From Chrysochromulina tobinii (taxonomy: Eukaryota > Haptophyta > Prymnesiales > Chrysochromulinaceae): DNA of 32,415 bases. The DNA lies in contig JWZX01002386.1 in assembly GCA_001275005.1 (NCBI GenBank), forward strand, positions 1 to 32,415, given 5' to 3'. This document shows, piece by piece, positions 1-8,671 of the stretch; the first letter of the stretch is position 1; each line of letters begins with the position of its first letter. Under the pieces are notes generated by a model, which had not been told where the DNA came from, made no database searches, and saw only the letters and a list, made by a program, of their open reading frames with translations. Position numbers and translations under genes: made by a program.

Positions 1-36
1 GAGGTCGCGGCGGCATCGGCGGCAGCACTGGGCGCC

Positions 37-765
37 ATGTCGGGCGCTCTTGAGCCATCCGGTGCAACATCGGGGGACTCAGCCGGGGTGGTGGCGACGC
101 CGGCCGCGGAGGCGCCGCCGACGACGCCGACTCCGCCGCTTCCCCCGCCGGCTGAACCTACAACGAGCGACCCGATGCGCGGCTTCACGGTCCGCTCCGA
201 ACGCGTAGCATACCGGCGGTTTCTTCAGGTGGAGGAACGAGTGGTGGGCTACCCCGACGGGCGCGAGGCGAGCTTCGACATCGTTGGCCATCCGAAGAAC
301 CAGTACTGCTTCGTGGTCGTCTTCGCGTACCACTCGGCGAGCGCGAGCGTGACTGTACTGCGCGAGTTCGCACAGGCGGCGCCACCGCATGCGGCCACAA
401 CACTTGTTCTCCCCACAGGCGGCTATGATCCGACGAAACACTCGAGCTTGCTCGGGGCGGCGCAGGCGGAGCTGGCGGAAGAGGCGCGGCTTGCAGGCGG
501 TACGTGGCACGCGCTGCTGCCCGAGGCTCATCCTGGGATCCTCGAGAGCAAGTGGTGCCGCAACCGCTTCACGCCTTTTGTGTGCATCGACCCAGAGCCC
601 GATTCCGGTCAGGGCGAGCGTGACGTCGAGGAGTACTTTGAGTCTTGTGAACGCATGCCGCTGGCCGAGTTGCGCGCGGCGCTTGCGCAAGGCGAGTTCC
701 TGCCTCCGTCGATGCAGACGTGCTTCAGTGCGATGGAGTGGCTGGCACGGCAGTCAGCGTCGTGA
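37..765 (+). CDS. Nudix hydrolase domain protein (ADP-sugar pyrophosphatase-like), possibly 5'-incomplete
   Basis: The protein has 242 residues. Residues 1-48 are Ala/Pro/Thr-rich and low in complexity, as in a targeting or linker region. Residues 50-240 resemble a Nudix fold. The Nudix box lies near residues 128-153: a GGY turn, then AELAEE with acidic residues E145, E148 and E149, the usual Mg2+ ligands. The Arg that normally opens the REUXEE core is Ala144, and the Glu expected earlier in the box is absent, so the box is degenerate. The tail, with acidic residues followed by LAELRAALAQGEF, resembles ADP-ribose/ADP-sugar pyrophosphatases, whose family reaction splits nucleoside diphosphate sugars. 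The substrate cannot be read from sequence. The frame is open from base 1, so translation may begin outside the window; ATG 37 is the first in-frame Met here. Confidence 0.7.
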   Translation: MSGALEPSGATSGDSAGVVATPAAEAPPTTPTPPLPPPAEPTTSDPMRGFTVRSERVAYRRFLQVEERVVGYPDGREASFDIVGHPKNQYCFVVVFAYHSASASVTVLREFAQAAPPHAATTLVLPTGGYDPTKHSSLLGAAQAELAEEARLAGGTWHALLPEAHPGILESKWCRNRFTPFVCIDPEPDSGQGERDVEEYFESCERMPLAELRAALAQGEFLPPSMQTCFSAMEWLARQSAS

Positions 766-1618
766 GCTGGGTCGTGGCACGGACGGCGACCGTTTCTGCT
801 ACCCGCCCGAACCTATCGTACTACGGCCGCGGCGGGCGATCCTGAAGGGGTTGACGGAGGAGTCAGAGAAGGAGGAGAGAAGGAGGAGAGAACGGTAGGT
901 GGGGCGCGCGGGCAGAACCGTAATCCGTATTCACTCTTTATGGTATTGCTAAGTTCCGCTTTTTTACTGTCAGCGTATCGCGAGGTGTCGGCTCCTCGCT
1001 CGAGAGGTCGAACGGAGGTCCGCCCCAGGCCGTCCGCGCGCTCCTCCGCGGGCGCGGCCGCCGGCGCATGAACTCGTATAGAACGAGCGAGATCTGACGT
1101 GAACCAAGTCACAATAGAAGTCCTCGAGAAGACCCCCCTGACACACGACAGCTTTGAAGAGAAATATACCAAGAAATATACCCATAAGGTAATCACATGG
1201 TACATGTGGCATCAGGACAACGGGGCGCCACCTTGACGGGCTGCACGCACAAGTGCACATATACATATACATATACAGCCGCCGGACATATCGAGACATC
1301 AGGACAACGATGCCACCTTGACGGGCTGCACGCACCAAGAGTGCTTACAGCCGCCGGACATGACATCACAACGACGCCACCTTGACGGGCTGCACGCACC
1401 AAGTGCACGCAGCCGCCGGAGATCTACAACACTGCCCCACGGACATGGACAACCGACCTACGTCGAGTCGCCACATGTGCCGCGTTCGCGGACAGTGCAT
1501 CTCACCTATGGTTACAGCGCCGCTACGCGCAATGCACTTACTGATCTACGCTCCTGGCTGAAGCTGGGTTGCTCGCCATCCCCTTGTTGAGCCTGACTCC
1601 TGCTAGATGACGGATCAA
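766..1618. other. Intergenic region with tandem repeats, no convincing gene
   Basis: This 853-bp stretch separates the Nudix gene from the 3' end of the small minus-strand gene. Short reading frames on both strands are low-complexity and overlap one another without family resemblance. It holds the three-unit tandem repeat described separately and a lower-GC patch around 930-970. Confidence 0.6.
1202..1419. repeat. Degenerate tandem repeat, three units of about 62-84 bp
   Basis: Three head-to-tail units run roughly 1202-1285, 1286-1357 and 1358-1419. Each has a conserved core that includes CACCTTGACGGGCTGCACGC, starting near 1229, 1313 and 1378, and each ends in CAGCCGCCGG. The first unit is longer because of a TATACA-type microsatellite at about 1257-1276. 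A shared stretch before the core (ACATCA followed by GACAACG-like bases) is visible in all three. The function is unknown. The conserved core with variable interior resembles minisatellite expansion. Confidence 0.85.
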
Positions 1619-2146
1619 CTAGCAGAAGTTGGCTTCCCACCGTTTCTTGGCTTTGGCTTCCATGACGGCCATTTTCTCTCTGAGCTCTTCGGCCTTGAAG
1701 TACTCGGGCGATTCCTTCCAGCCGCGGTTGGGGCATCTAGCCATCCAATAGGGGATCATGAACTCCATCTTACGCATGGTGCGAGTCCTGCCATGAGGGC
1801 CGGGGCGCACGATTGTGAGAGGTGTGCAGCAAGCGAGAGTTCAGGCTGCGCGCGCGCAGGCCGAGGCACGCACTCCTTGCGCGTGAGAGCGGACGCGAGA
1901 TCGAACTTCGCCATCTGGCCTGCGTAGAGTGGGGCGTATACAGGAGTCGGCGATTGGTCAGGCCCACGCGCTCTCTTCTGGCCTGGTCTGCATAGCAGGT
2001 TGGCGCCAAGCTGGGTACTCCCAGCGCGCAATCGCGGGAAGCAGGAAGCGCGCGCTCGCGCCGCGATTTCTGGGACGTGTGGGGAGGGGAGCATGGGCGG
2101 GCTGTGGGAGGCAGATGGACGCTCGCGCACCTTTGCCTTTGCCCAT
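1619..2146 (-). CDS. Small basic protein of unknown function, three exons (predicted)
   Basis: I reconstruct three exons on the minus strand: 2146-2131, 1919-1874 and 1787-1619. The introns (2130-1920, 211 nt; 1873-1788, 86 nt) begin GTGCGC and GTGCGT and both end CAG. Both junctions keep the reading frame: a GG|C-type Gly codon is rebuilt at the first and a GA|G Glu codon at the second. The total is 231 nt, 76 residues plus stop. The start lies in a strong ACCATGG context. The protein opens MGKGKGQMAKFDLASAL, has a Trp/Cys-containing middle (IPYWMARCPNRGW) and ends in a charged helix (EELREKMAVMEAKAKKRW). I do not recognise the family. Size and basic character would suit a small organellar subunit, but that is a guess. 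If the first intron is wrong, translation could start at ATG 1914. Confidence 0.6.
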
Positions 2147-2743
2147 GGTTGCTGGTCTAGGAGCTTGTTGACGCTTGGATGGATCAAGATTGTCTTTTTT
2201 GAGGACTGACGATGCTGCCGATTCGTCGTGCCGCGCGAGAAATACGACTTCGATCAAAATCGACGAAATCGATCCATTTCCGGGCATGAAACCAAAACTG
2301 GACGAAACGGAGGCGAGTTTTGACGTCGTCGGATTTTCGCGGTTTGGGATTGTGCACGGGGCGGCACACATCGACGCAGTTAATGGGCCGCTGATTGGAC
2401 GCATTGGAGATTGCACGTTTCGGTGTCGGACCGCCAGGGGCGCCACACCTCGACTTCCCGGGGGGCGCCTCTCCGGTCTCCGATACCAGATAGCCGACCG
2501 GACCTGATCACGTCTCGTGAGACTGTCCCTCGCAGAGATGACGTTCTCTAAGCAAGCAAGCAAGACAAGCAAGACTTATCTGTTCAGATATCGACTATCA
2601 CTTTTTAAATTAACCGTTCGACTGCGAAGACGCCGAGAGCGAGACCGAAGTGCGAATCCACTATACGGCGACGCACATTTTCTGAGCGCGCCTTTTCAGG
2701 TTGGCGGTATCTGCTTCATCTAAGACGATCCCGGCAGCGGCAC
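2147..2743. other. Spacer upstream of the small three-exon gene
   Basis: This is a 597-bp region between the 3' end of the BAG-like gene and the 5' end of the small gene, both on the minus strand, so it should hold the small gene's promoter. It contains a short AAGC/AAGAC microsatellite at 2551-2574 and an A/T-rich patch (TTTTTAAATTAACC) near 2602-2615. The open frames here lack family features. Confidence 0.5.
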
Positions 2744-3841
2744 TCAGTCCTCATCTGAGTCGATCTCGGCGCTCAGCGCTGCAGCGCGTCCGCCGGCATC
2801 GCGAGTAGGCAGCAGCTGCTGCTGCACGCGCTGAACCGCTGGGAGCAGTGTTCCCTCGAGCGTCGCGACGGCCCGCTTCTTGCGCGCGCGTGCGTCCTCG
2901 CGGTCGGAGTCGGCCAAGTGACCCATCGCCACGTCATCGAGCGCTTGTATCACACGACCCACCTGGGAGAGGAGAGCCGCGGCGCGTTTGCTAGCCTCCT
3001 CGCGTTGCGCCTCGCCGGTCGCCGCGCCGTCCTCGCACGCGTCGGTCAGCGCAGCCAGCTCGGCTGACAGACGTGCCACCGCGCTTTCAGCCTCATCGAG
3101 CGCGTCCGTGGCGGCGTTAGCGGCGCTCGCCGCCACGGCCAGCGGCGGCAGCGGAGGTGGAGGCGGTGGTGGCGGTGGCGCCTGTGGCGGCTGTGGCATG
3201 GCGGGCACCGCCGCCTGCGGGCTGGTCGGCTTGGCACTCACGGCTGCTTGCGCCGCGGCGCTCGTGCCAGCAGAAGTAGCATCGACCTCCTGGAGCACCA
3301 CCGTGGCTGCCGCCGCTTGCTTCAGGATCTCGATGCTACTCGCCGCCTCGCCTCGCTCGCGCGCCGCGCGCCGCTCGCGCTTTAGGCGCTCGATTGGTGT
3401 CAGGTTGTCTTCGTCGAAGTCAACCGTGTCTTTCGACATGTCGCGCGGCGGCGGAGCCGCCAGCGTCCGACCGCTTGCCGTTGCTCCTCCACTAGTGGAG
3501 GGAAGGATCTCAGGGAGCGGTGCAAATGGGTCAGCGCTGATTTCGTTGGCACGCAGCGACTCCTGAACCTCAATAGGGCGGAGAAAGATTTCAGCATCCA
3601 CGGTCTCGTTCTTCAGCAGTACCACCGATGCTCCGATGCTGGTGTCGCCAAGCATCTCCTCGTCGACCTCGACGCGGGCGACGCGGCTGAGCTCAGCATG
3701 CTCACCCGTCCGCTTGGCGTACGCAGTGAGGAAGGGCTTGATCACCGCCTCGTCGAACGGCTTCGCAAGGAGCTTCGCTCCAAGCGTGAGCTGGAGCGAC
3801 ACCGCACCGCAGGTCACGCGAATCTTGCGCTCCTCCGGCAT
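2744..3841 (-). CDS. Pro-rich protein with possible C-terminal BAG-like helical domain
   Basis: The first ATG is at 3841 (an upstream TTG could extend the frame by four codons), giving 365 residues. Residues 1-100 form a globular-looking N-terminal part starting MPEERKIRVTCGAVSLQL. Next comes a charged helical stretch (LTPIERLKRERRAARERGE), an Ala/Pro linker with a run of nine prolines, and a C-terminal helical region. The segment KRAAALLSQVGRVIQALDDV, followed by a charged helix (REDARARKKRAVATLEGTLL), has the spacing of a BAG domain, which in known proteins binds the Hsp70 nucleotide-binding domain. That match is by eye and weak. The protein ends in an acidic EIDSDED tail. The gene diverges from the dioxygenase gene across 167 bp. 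Confidence 0.6.
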   Translation of the reverse strand: MPEERKIRVTCGAVSLQLTLGAKLLAKPFDEAVIKPFLTAYAKRTGEHAELSRVARVEVDEEMLGDTSIGASVVLLKNETVDAEIFLRPIEVQESLRANEISADPFAPLPEILPSTSGGATASGRTLAAPPPRDMSKDTVDFDEDNLTPIERLKRERRAARERGEAASSIEILKQAAAATVVLQEVDATSAGTSAAAQAAVSAKPTSPQAAVPAMPQPPQAPPPPPPPPPLPPLAVAASAANAATDALDEAESAVARLSAELAALTDACEDGAATGEAQREEASKRAAALLSQVGRVIQALDDVAMGHLADSDREDARARKKRAVATLEGTLLPAVQRVQQQLLPTRDAGGRAAALSAEIDSDED

Positions 3842-4008
3842 GGGAAGCCGCAACGTGTGAATTGGCTGTGATTCACAGACTACTCGGACTACTCGGCGGT
3901 GATACTCGGACTACTCTATATTCATATTCATGTGTTGGTGGGGATAGGCGCACTCACTCTTCCCGCGTCGACTTGCGAAGCCGACAATTCGTCCGGCCCG
4001 ACCCCCCG
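3842..4008. promoter_or_regulatory. Divergent promoter spacer with GGACTACTC-type direct repeats
   Basis: These 167 bp separate two divergent start codons and must hold both promoters, unless distant exons exist. GACTACTC occurs three times, at 3878, 3887 and 3909, and TTCACAG occurs at 3872-3878. An AT-rich stretch (CTATATTCATATTCATG) follows at about 3915. The role of any single element is inference. Confidence 0.45.
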
Positions 4009-5112
4009 ATGGAGTTTGAGACACCATTTCCTCCAACGCCACCATACAGGCGCGTTGAGGCTCTTCGCACGTTTGTTGTCGGCGAGACGTTGTGCGACGC
4101 GGGCGACATTGCGGCGGGCACGGCGCTTTTGAAGCGAGCGAATCACATCGCGTGGGAGCTTGATACGGTCGAGTGGCCCGCATGGGCCAGTGCGCTGTAC
4201 GAGCAGCTGAAGAATGGTGCTCTTCCTCCCGTTGCGCCACCCATCCTCGCCGCCGACGACAGTGTGGCCACGCAGCGCTTTGTCGCCCCGGAGCTGCGCG
4301 CGCTGCGTGCCGCAGTTGATGCGCCACCGTACTGGTGGGAATCCCCAGCTGGCACGGCAGCTATCGCTGCGTCGCTCACGGCTCAGCACTTCTGCGTGCT
4401 CGATGGGTTTGCGGGCGCTGGGGTTGCCTCGCGGCTCCGTGCCGAGTGTGAGGAGCGCTGGGCGCGGCAGTCGGACGCGGACGATGCCGAGCGATTCTTC
4501 CATCCGGCGCCGGTGACAACGCCCGGCGGGAGCACATCCGGCCAGCGCTCGGCGCTCACGCGATCGGACTTCATCGCGTGGGCGGATCCAAAGAGCCTCG
4601 AGGCGCCCGATGGGCTGCTGGACGTGGTCGGTTGCGTCGACACACTCATACGCTCGTTACAGCCACTACTGCTGCCGCATGCACTGCCGGTGAGCCGGCA
4701 ACGGCCCCAGCTCGCGCGCTACGACGTAGGCGACGCCTTTGCACGCCACTGCGACAACTACTGCCCGGAGAGCCGCAGCGGGCCGCACTGCAACCCTCGC
4801 TGGCTCACCGCCGTCTACTACACCTCGACCGGCTGGAGCTCTGCCGATGGCGGCTGCCTGCGCCTCTTCTGTCCGCAGGGGGGCGACGGCGCGGGCCGTG
4901 ACGCGAGCTCTCGAGGGAAATCTGACGAAATTGAGGAGGAGCTGGCCACGGATGATGGTGCTTTGGTCGACGTCGCTCCGCTGGCGGATCGCCTGCTTCT
5001 CTTTCACTCGGACTTTCGCGTGCCGCACGCCGTGCTGCCTGTCAGCGAAGGCGCGCCGCCACGGTATGCGTGCACCGTGTGGTTCAACCATCACCATCCC
5101 GCTGTGTCATAG
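4009..5112 (+). CDS. EGLN/PHD-type prolyl 4-hydroxylase-like 2OG-Fe(II) dioxygenase
   Basis: The protein has 367 residues starting at ATG 4009; an upstream alternative start in the same frame would add 49 unconvincing residues. The C-terminal half is a double-stranded beta-helix 2-oxoglutarate/Fe(II) domain. Iron ligands are H247 and D249 in RHCDNYC, and H340 in RVPHAVLP. The 2OG-binding Arg is R352 in RYACTVWF. Flanking segments (LTAVYYTSTGW, GGCLRLF, DVAPLADRLLLFHSD) match the EGLN/PHD pattern closely. In animals these enzymes hydroxylate HIF-alpha prolines and act as oxygen sensors; in protists they hydroxylate other proteins such as Skp1. The substrate here is unknown. Residues 1-120 are an unassigned helical N-terminus. 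All catalytic residues are present, so I expect activity. Confidence 0.88.
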   Translation: MEFETPFPPTPPYRRVEALRTFVVGETLCDAGDIAAGTALLKRANHIAWELDTVEWPAWASALYEQLKNGALPPVAPPILAADDSVATQRFVAPELRALRAAVDAPPYWWESPAGTAAIAASLTAQHFCVLDGFAGAGVASRLRAECEERWARQSDADDAERFFHPAPVTTPGGSTSGQRSALTRSDFIAWADPKSLEAPDGLLDVVGCVDTLIRSLQPLLLPHALPVSRQRPQLARYDVGDAFARHCDNYCPESRSGPHCNPRWLTAVYYTSTGWSSADGGCLRLFCPQGGDGAGRDASSRGKSDEIEEELATDDGALVDVAPLADRLLLFHSDFRVPHAVLPVSEGAPPRYACTVWFNHHHPAVS

Positions 5113-5763
5113 AAGTGCATAGAGGGCGCAGGTCTGCCAGCCCCTCGCCTCGCCTGAGCGGAGTCTGCGCCCCCGGTGCCGCGGCGGTGCGCGACCCCGA
5201 GTACCCGACAGGGACCGCCGCGGGCGCGCGGAGGAGCGCTAGAAGGTGACGGGGAGCGGGGCGGGGGGGCGCCACGGCGCAGCCACCGACGGGCGGGCCG
5301 GCGCGACGCGCCGCCGGCGCGCGCGGCGGCGGGCCTGGGGCGGATGGGCCGGGCGTTGGGTGTGTGCCCCCGCCGCAGAGGATCTTTGTTCCCAGATACA
5401 ACGCACTCACAGGTCACACGACATCACTGGTCACTGGTCAGTGAGTTCGCACACACGCGCGACACTACCGAGGCGCACATACGACTTACGGCACAGATCG
5501 CAGATGAGGGGCATGCTTGGATTCAGAATTGCGGGTCGTGCACTCGTGCTCGTGCGCCATCTCCCTCCCCGCTCGCCTGTTCGCGCGCGCGTCCTTCGCC
5601 TCATCACGAGCAGCCGAACACTACGGGGCGTGACTCGTATACCTTCGTCCGGACTGCCACCTCTCCTGCCTGCCCTAGCCTGCCTGCATATGTAAAAGGC
5701 AGCGACTGCGTCATGGACGCGGTCGCGACTGCGCCACCATCATGCCACGATGGGAGCCTCGCT
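5113..5763. other. Convergent 3' spacer with G-quadruplex-capable tract and GC hairpin
   Basis: This 651-bp spacer lies between the ends of the dioxygenase gene (+) and the exchanger gene (-). It contains a run of four or more G-tracts at 5251-5269 and a perfect 8-bp stem at 5309-5316/5324-5331 (CGCCGCCG/CGGCGGCG, 7-nt loop). The block at about 5200-5350 is very GC-rich. The long plus-strand frame across it continues antisense into the exchanger gene and shows no family features. Confidence 0.6.
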
Positions 5764-7704
5764 CTAAAGAAGGTCTTTGCCCTTGCCAGGCTGCACCGAC
5801 TTGCCAAGTTTGAGGGCCTCGTTGTAGTCACCACCCGCATCCTTGAACACCTTCTTGAGCTCTTTGTCGGACAGCTTGGGCAGGTGGAACTTCATCTTAT
5901 CGATGATCCAGTCTTCATGCTCGGGCTCCATGGCGCCGCCCGCGCGGTAGCCCGAGCTCTTCTCAACGTGGTAGGTGAGGCAGGGCAGCAGGCAGCTCTT
6001 GTGCAGGCTGTCCTGTTCTAACGCCTCGGCCTCGGCCTCCTTGCGCTTGAGATCCGCGACAAACTCCGGGTTGGAGAGGACACCGAATTGGACGCACACG
6101 TCGTAGATCGCACCTCCGAAGACGAAGATGGTGAAGGCGGCGATCAAGAACGTCGTCTGCATGATGGCGAGCGAGTCGCTCATCGACGAGTCCTGGCATT
6201 CGGGACGATCCTTCTTGAGCTCCTCGGTGAGGCCACCGCACGTCTTGGGGAAGTCCTTGGAAGCGAAGGAGACCGAGGACAGTGCGAAGGCGACGCCGCC
6301 GCGCAGGCCCGAGAACCACATGAGGAACATGTAGGCTTTCGAGATGGTCGGCGGGTGCGACTCCGGGGTGCGGAAGCAGTTGAACATCCACGAGCCGATG
6401 TAGATGTGCACGCGGCCCACGAAGCACGCGCCCAGCGCGCAGAGCACGAGCCCAAAGGTCGTGGAATGGAAGATGGGGAAGGTGAAGGCGGCCATGCCCA
6501 GGTAGACGAACACGTACGTCTCGGCAACGACTGCGACACACTTGTAGGCGCCAGCGGTGAGCTTGCGCGCATCCTCGTGGAAGTTGAAGCGCGTGTACAT
6601 AGCCATGATCATGCCGCAGAACATGATGGCGACGATGCCGGAGAGCTCGAGCGCCTCGGCGAAGTAGAAGGATGCCCACGGGAAGCAGAAGGAGAGCGCG
6701 CACTGCATGAAGACGAGGTCTCCATGGTTGCGCATGTCCATCTTCTTGAACACCAGCGACGAGGCGATGCCGAAGAAAGCGCCGATGATCAGCGAGCCAA
6801 CGAAGATGACGGTAAAGGAGGTGACGGCGGCCATGATGGTCTCGGAGTTCACCTCGGTGCCGGGCTTGTTGAAGCTCAGGAGCGTGCGCGAGAGCACGAT
6901 GGCAACCGCATCGTTGAGCACCGACTCGCCGAAGACCATCGAGAAGAGGTCAACCTTCACGCCAAGGGCCTGGAAGACGGCGAGCACAGTCACAGGGTCG
7001 GTCGCCGAGATGAGCGAGCCGAAGGTGAGCGAAGCGAGCATGGACATCGGGTAGCACAAGCCCATCTGGCCGGCCTCCCAGACCATGAAGCCGACGACGA
7101 AGCAGGAGAAGACGGTGCCCACGAAGGCGAAGAAGATGGTCGGCCCGATGTTGTTGAGGAACGCGCCGACGTTCATGTTGTAGCCGGCCTCGAAGATGAT
7201 CGGCGGGATCAGGAACGTCATGAAGAACTCGAAGTCGAACTGATCGTGCTTCGCCATTTGCTCGTTGCCCATCGCAATGGCCATGGCGGCGACGAACATG
7301 CCCATGAGCACGCCGACGCCTGCCTCGGGCAGAATGTGGATGTGGTTCTGCTCGAGGATGTAGCCGCCGATGAACGTGCCACCGAGGGCAAGAATGCCAA
7401 CCACATACCCCCATTTGATGTTGGACTCCTCCTCTGCCTCCGCCTCCGCCTCCGCCTCCTTCTCCTCCACCTCCTCCTTCTCCGCCTCCTCCTTCTCCGC
7501 CTCCTCCGCCGCCGTCTCGAGGATCCGCTTGCTCAGGCGCATCGGGCTCTTGATCTGAGTGCTGTCACCATTGAACCAAGTAACCGCCTTGCGCCACGGT
7601 CCCAGAATGCGCTCGAGCTCTGCCTCCGGGCCCGACACGCCCGTCGAGGCCGAAGCGGACGCGGCCAGACACGCGATGGCCAGGGCAGTAAACTTCACAG
7701 GCAT
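5764..7704 (-). CDS. Na+/H+ exchanger, CPA1/NHE family
   Basis: I choose ATG 7704 (646 residues) because it is followed directly by a signal-peptide-like MPVKFTALAIACLAASASAS. The open frame extends upstream to 7878, but that part has no protein character. Residues of about 60-95 form a Glu/Ala/Lys-rich acidic coil, encoded by near-tandem GCCTCC-type repeats at about 7430-7510. About twelve membrane segments follow. Diagnostic CPA1 motifs are present: LLPEAGVGVLMG-like entry (here ILPEAGVGVLMGMF), SATDPVTVLAVFQ near residue 232, FGESVLNDAVAIVL near 256 with the paired Asn-Asp of electroneutral exchangers, and FSGLRGGVAFAL late in the domain. The pattern is closest to organellar NHE6/8/9 or plant NHX5/6 types (family knowledge). 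Its likely role is exchanging luminal protons for Na+ or K+ on an internal or plasma membrane. The C-terminus is short and Lys-rich. Confidence 0.93.
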   Translation of the reverse strand: MPVKFTALAIACLAASASASTGVSGPEAELERILGPWRKAVTWFNGDSTQIKSPMRLSKRILETAAEEAEKEEAEKEEVEEKEAEAEAEAEEESNIKWGYVVGILALGGTFIGGYILEQNHIHILPEAGVGVLMGMFVAAMAIAMGNEQMAKHDQFDFEFFMTFLIPPIIFEAGYNMNVGAFLNNIGPTIFFAFVGTVFSCFVVGFMVWEAGQMGLCYPMSMLASLTFGSLISATDPVTVLAVFQALGVKVDLFSMVFGESVLNDAVAIVLSRTLLSFNKPGTEVNSETIMAAVTSFTVIFVGSLIIGAFFGIASSLVFKKMDMRNHGDLVFMQCALSFCFPWASFYFAEALELSGIVAIMFCGMIMAMYTRFNFHEDARKLTAGAYKCVAVVAETYVFVYLGMAAFTFPIFHSTTFGLVLCALGACFVGRVHIYIGSWMFNCFRTPESHPPTISKAYMFLMWFSGLRGGVAFALSSVSFASKDFPKTCGGLTEELKKDRPECQDSSMSDSLAIMQTTFLIAAFTIFVFGGAIYDVCVQFGVLSNPEFVADLKRKEAEAEALEQDSLHKSCLLPCLTYHVEKSSGYRAGGAMEPEHEDWIIDKMKFHLPKLSDKELKKVFKDAGGDYNEALKLGKSVQPGKGKDLL

Positions 7705-7885
7705 TGAAGCGCAGACGCACCCCGTCGGGAAGCCGGGCCTGGAACTGAGGTGAGTAGCGCGGCGATACTCTGTGAATCTTTCTCCCGTTTGGTCGCCTCG
7801 TCCAGATGACGACATCAATTTTGGTTGGGTACCGGGTAGTTTGCGGGCGTCGTTCTTCAAGAAGCGGGGGGTCGGCACCGCCGAA
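7705..7885. promoter_or_regulatory. Divergent promoter spacer (exchanger / EEP-fold gene)
   Basis: These 181 bp lie between the chosen start codons at 7704 (-) and 7886 (+). CTGTGAA, the reverse complement of TTCACAG seen in other divergent spacers here, is at 7770-7776. Both gene frames stay open across much of this spacer, so the exact starts are the main uncertainty. Confidence 0.35.
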
Positions 7886-8671
7886 ATGGCGTCCCTCCTC
7901 CTGGGCCTCCTCCATTGGAACCCTCACTGGGAGTGCTTCGTAACGAACCCAGACTGCACGGCAGCCGCGACTGCCGCGCTCGATCAGCTGCTGTCCACGC
8001 CTGGCACTGACTTTGCGAACATCGTGGAGTTCGAGGTGAGCAACTATTCTCCGCCAGCTCCTTGGAAGGCGATTGGAGCGTATCAATCGTGCGGCCACGA
8101 CTGGGCGACGCTATTCTACAACACAAACCTCTGGGATGTCGTCACGACTGATGTTGGGTGCGTGTACGACAGCCGCTCCTACGCTGCAGCAAGCTTCAAG
8201 AGCAAAGCAGAGCCCGACTTCTCTGTGGTCATCGTTGGCGCACACTACCCGCAAACACTCAACGCGTCGACGCACGCCTACGTCGATGCCAACGACAAGC
8301 TCAAGTCCGTGTTCGCCAAGCTCGCCGTCGCGGGAGGGCACGCCATCTTCCTCGCTGACACAAACACCGAGTCGCCCGAGGCGGCTGCCCTCAAGCCCGA
8401 CCATCATGGCGTCAACAGGACGCAGCTGCAGCTCGCGACCGACCTTGGCATCTGGAGCGGCACGACGGAACCGCCCGCCGCGCCGCTCTACTATGGATGC
8501 TGCTACTCGGATGGCTTCGACTGGCAGGGCGACCGCGTCGTCGCCAACTTTGGCACCGTTGTCGAATCGCATATCCTTTTCGACCCGGCGCCGTCGTGGG
8601 CAAACATGAGTGCCACGCCGAGTGAGTTCCACAAGGGCATGCGAGCGATACTACAATTTGTAAAGGGGTGA
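7886..8671 (+). CDS. Endonuclease/exonuclease/phosphatase (DNase I-like) fold protein
   Basis: The protein has 261 residues from ATG 7886; an alternative in-frame start near 7772 adds 38 residues that overlap the promoter spacer. The pattern of the EEP superfamily is visible: LLHWNPHW with N12, IVEFE with E48/E50, SVVIVGAHYP with H120, AIFLADTN with D158 and N160, and SHIL with H229 near the end. These correspond to the metal-binding Glu, the catalytic His pair and the D-x-N motif. The second Asp of the usual terminal Asp-His pair is not obvious. Known members cleave nucleic acids or dephosphorylate inositol phosphates; the substrate is not predictable here. Several Cys and three NxT/NxS sites (N126, N177, N240) suggest a secreted form, but no clear signal peptide is seen, so a 5' exon may be missing. 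Confidence 0.72.
   Translation: MASLLLGLLHWNPHWECFVTNPDCTAAATAALDQLLSTPGTDFANIVEFEVSNYSPPAPWKAIGAYQSCGHDWATLFYNTNLWDVVTTDVGCVYDSRSYAAASFKSKAEPDFSVVIVGAHYPQTLNASTHAYVDANDKLKSVFAKLAVAGGHAIFLADTNTESPEAAALKPDHHGVNRTQLQLATDLGIWSGTTEPPAAPLYYGCCYSDGFDWQGDRVVANFGTVVESHILFDPAPSWANMSATPSEFHKGMRAILQFVKG

Noticed and set aside
389-898. 169-codon frame overlapping the Nudix gene
   Set aside because: It is an Arg/Ser/Cys-rich shadow frame. The overlapping frame carries the Nudix box.
1202-1419. CRISPR-like array
   Set aside because: There are only three units with degenerate repeats and similar interiors, in a eukaryotic context without cas genes.
2988-3566. 192-codon plus-strand Ala/Ser/Gly-rich frame
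   Set aside because: It is the antisense of the polyproline and Ala-rich part of the BAG-like gene.
5176-6021. 281-codon plus-strand frame between the dioxygenase and exchanger genes
   Set aside because: It is compositionally driven by the GC block and runs antisense into the exchanger C-terminus. No protein-like segment was found.
6088-7707. 539-codon plus-strand open frame opposite the Na+/H+ exchanger
   Set aside because: It is His/Asp/Glu/Arg-rich with no fold-like pattern, exactly what the antisense of a GC-biased membrane-protein gene yields. The minus strand has clear family motifs.
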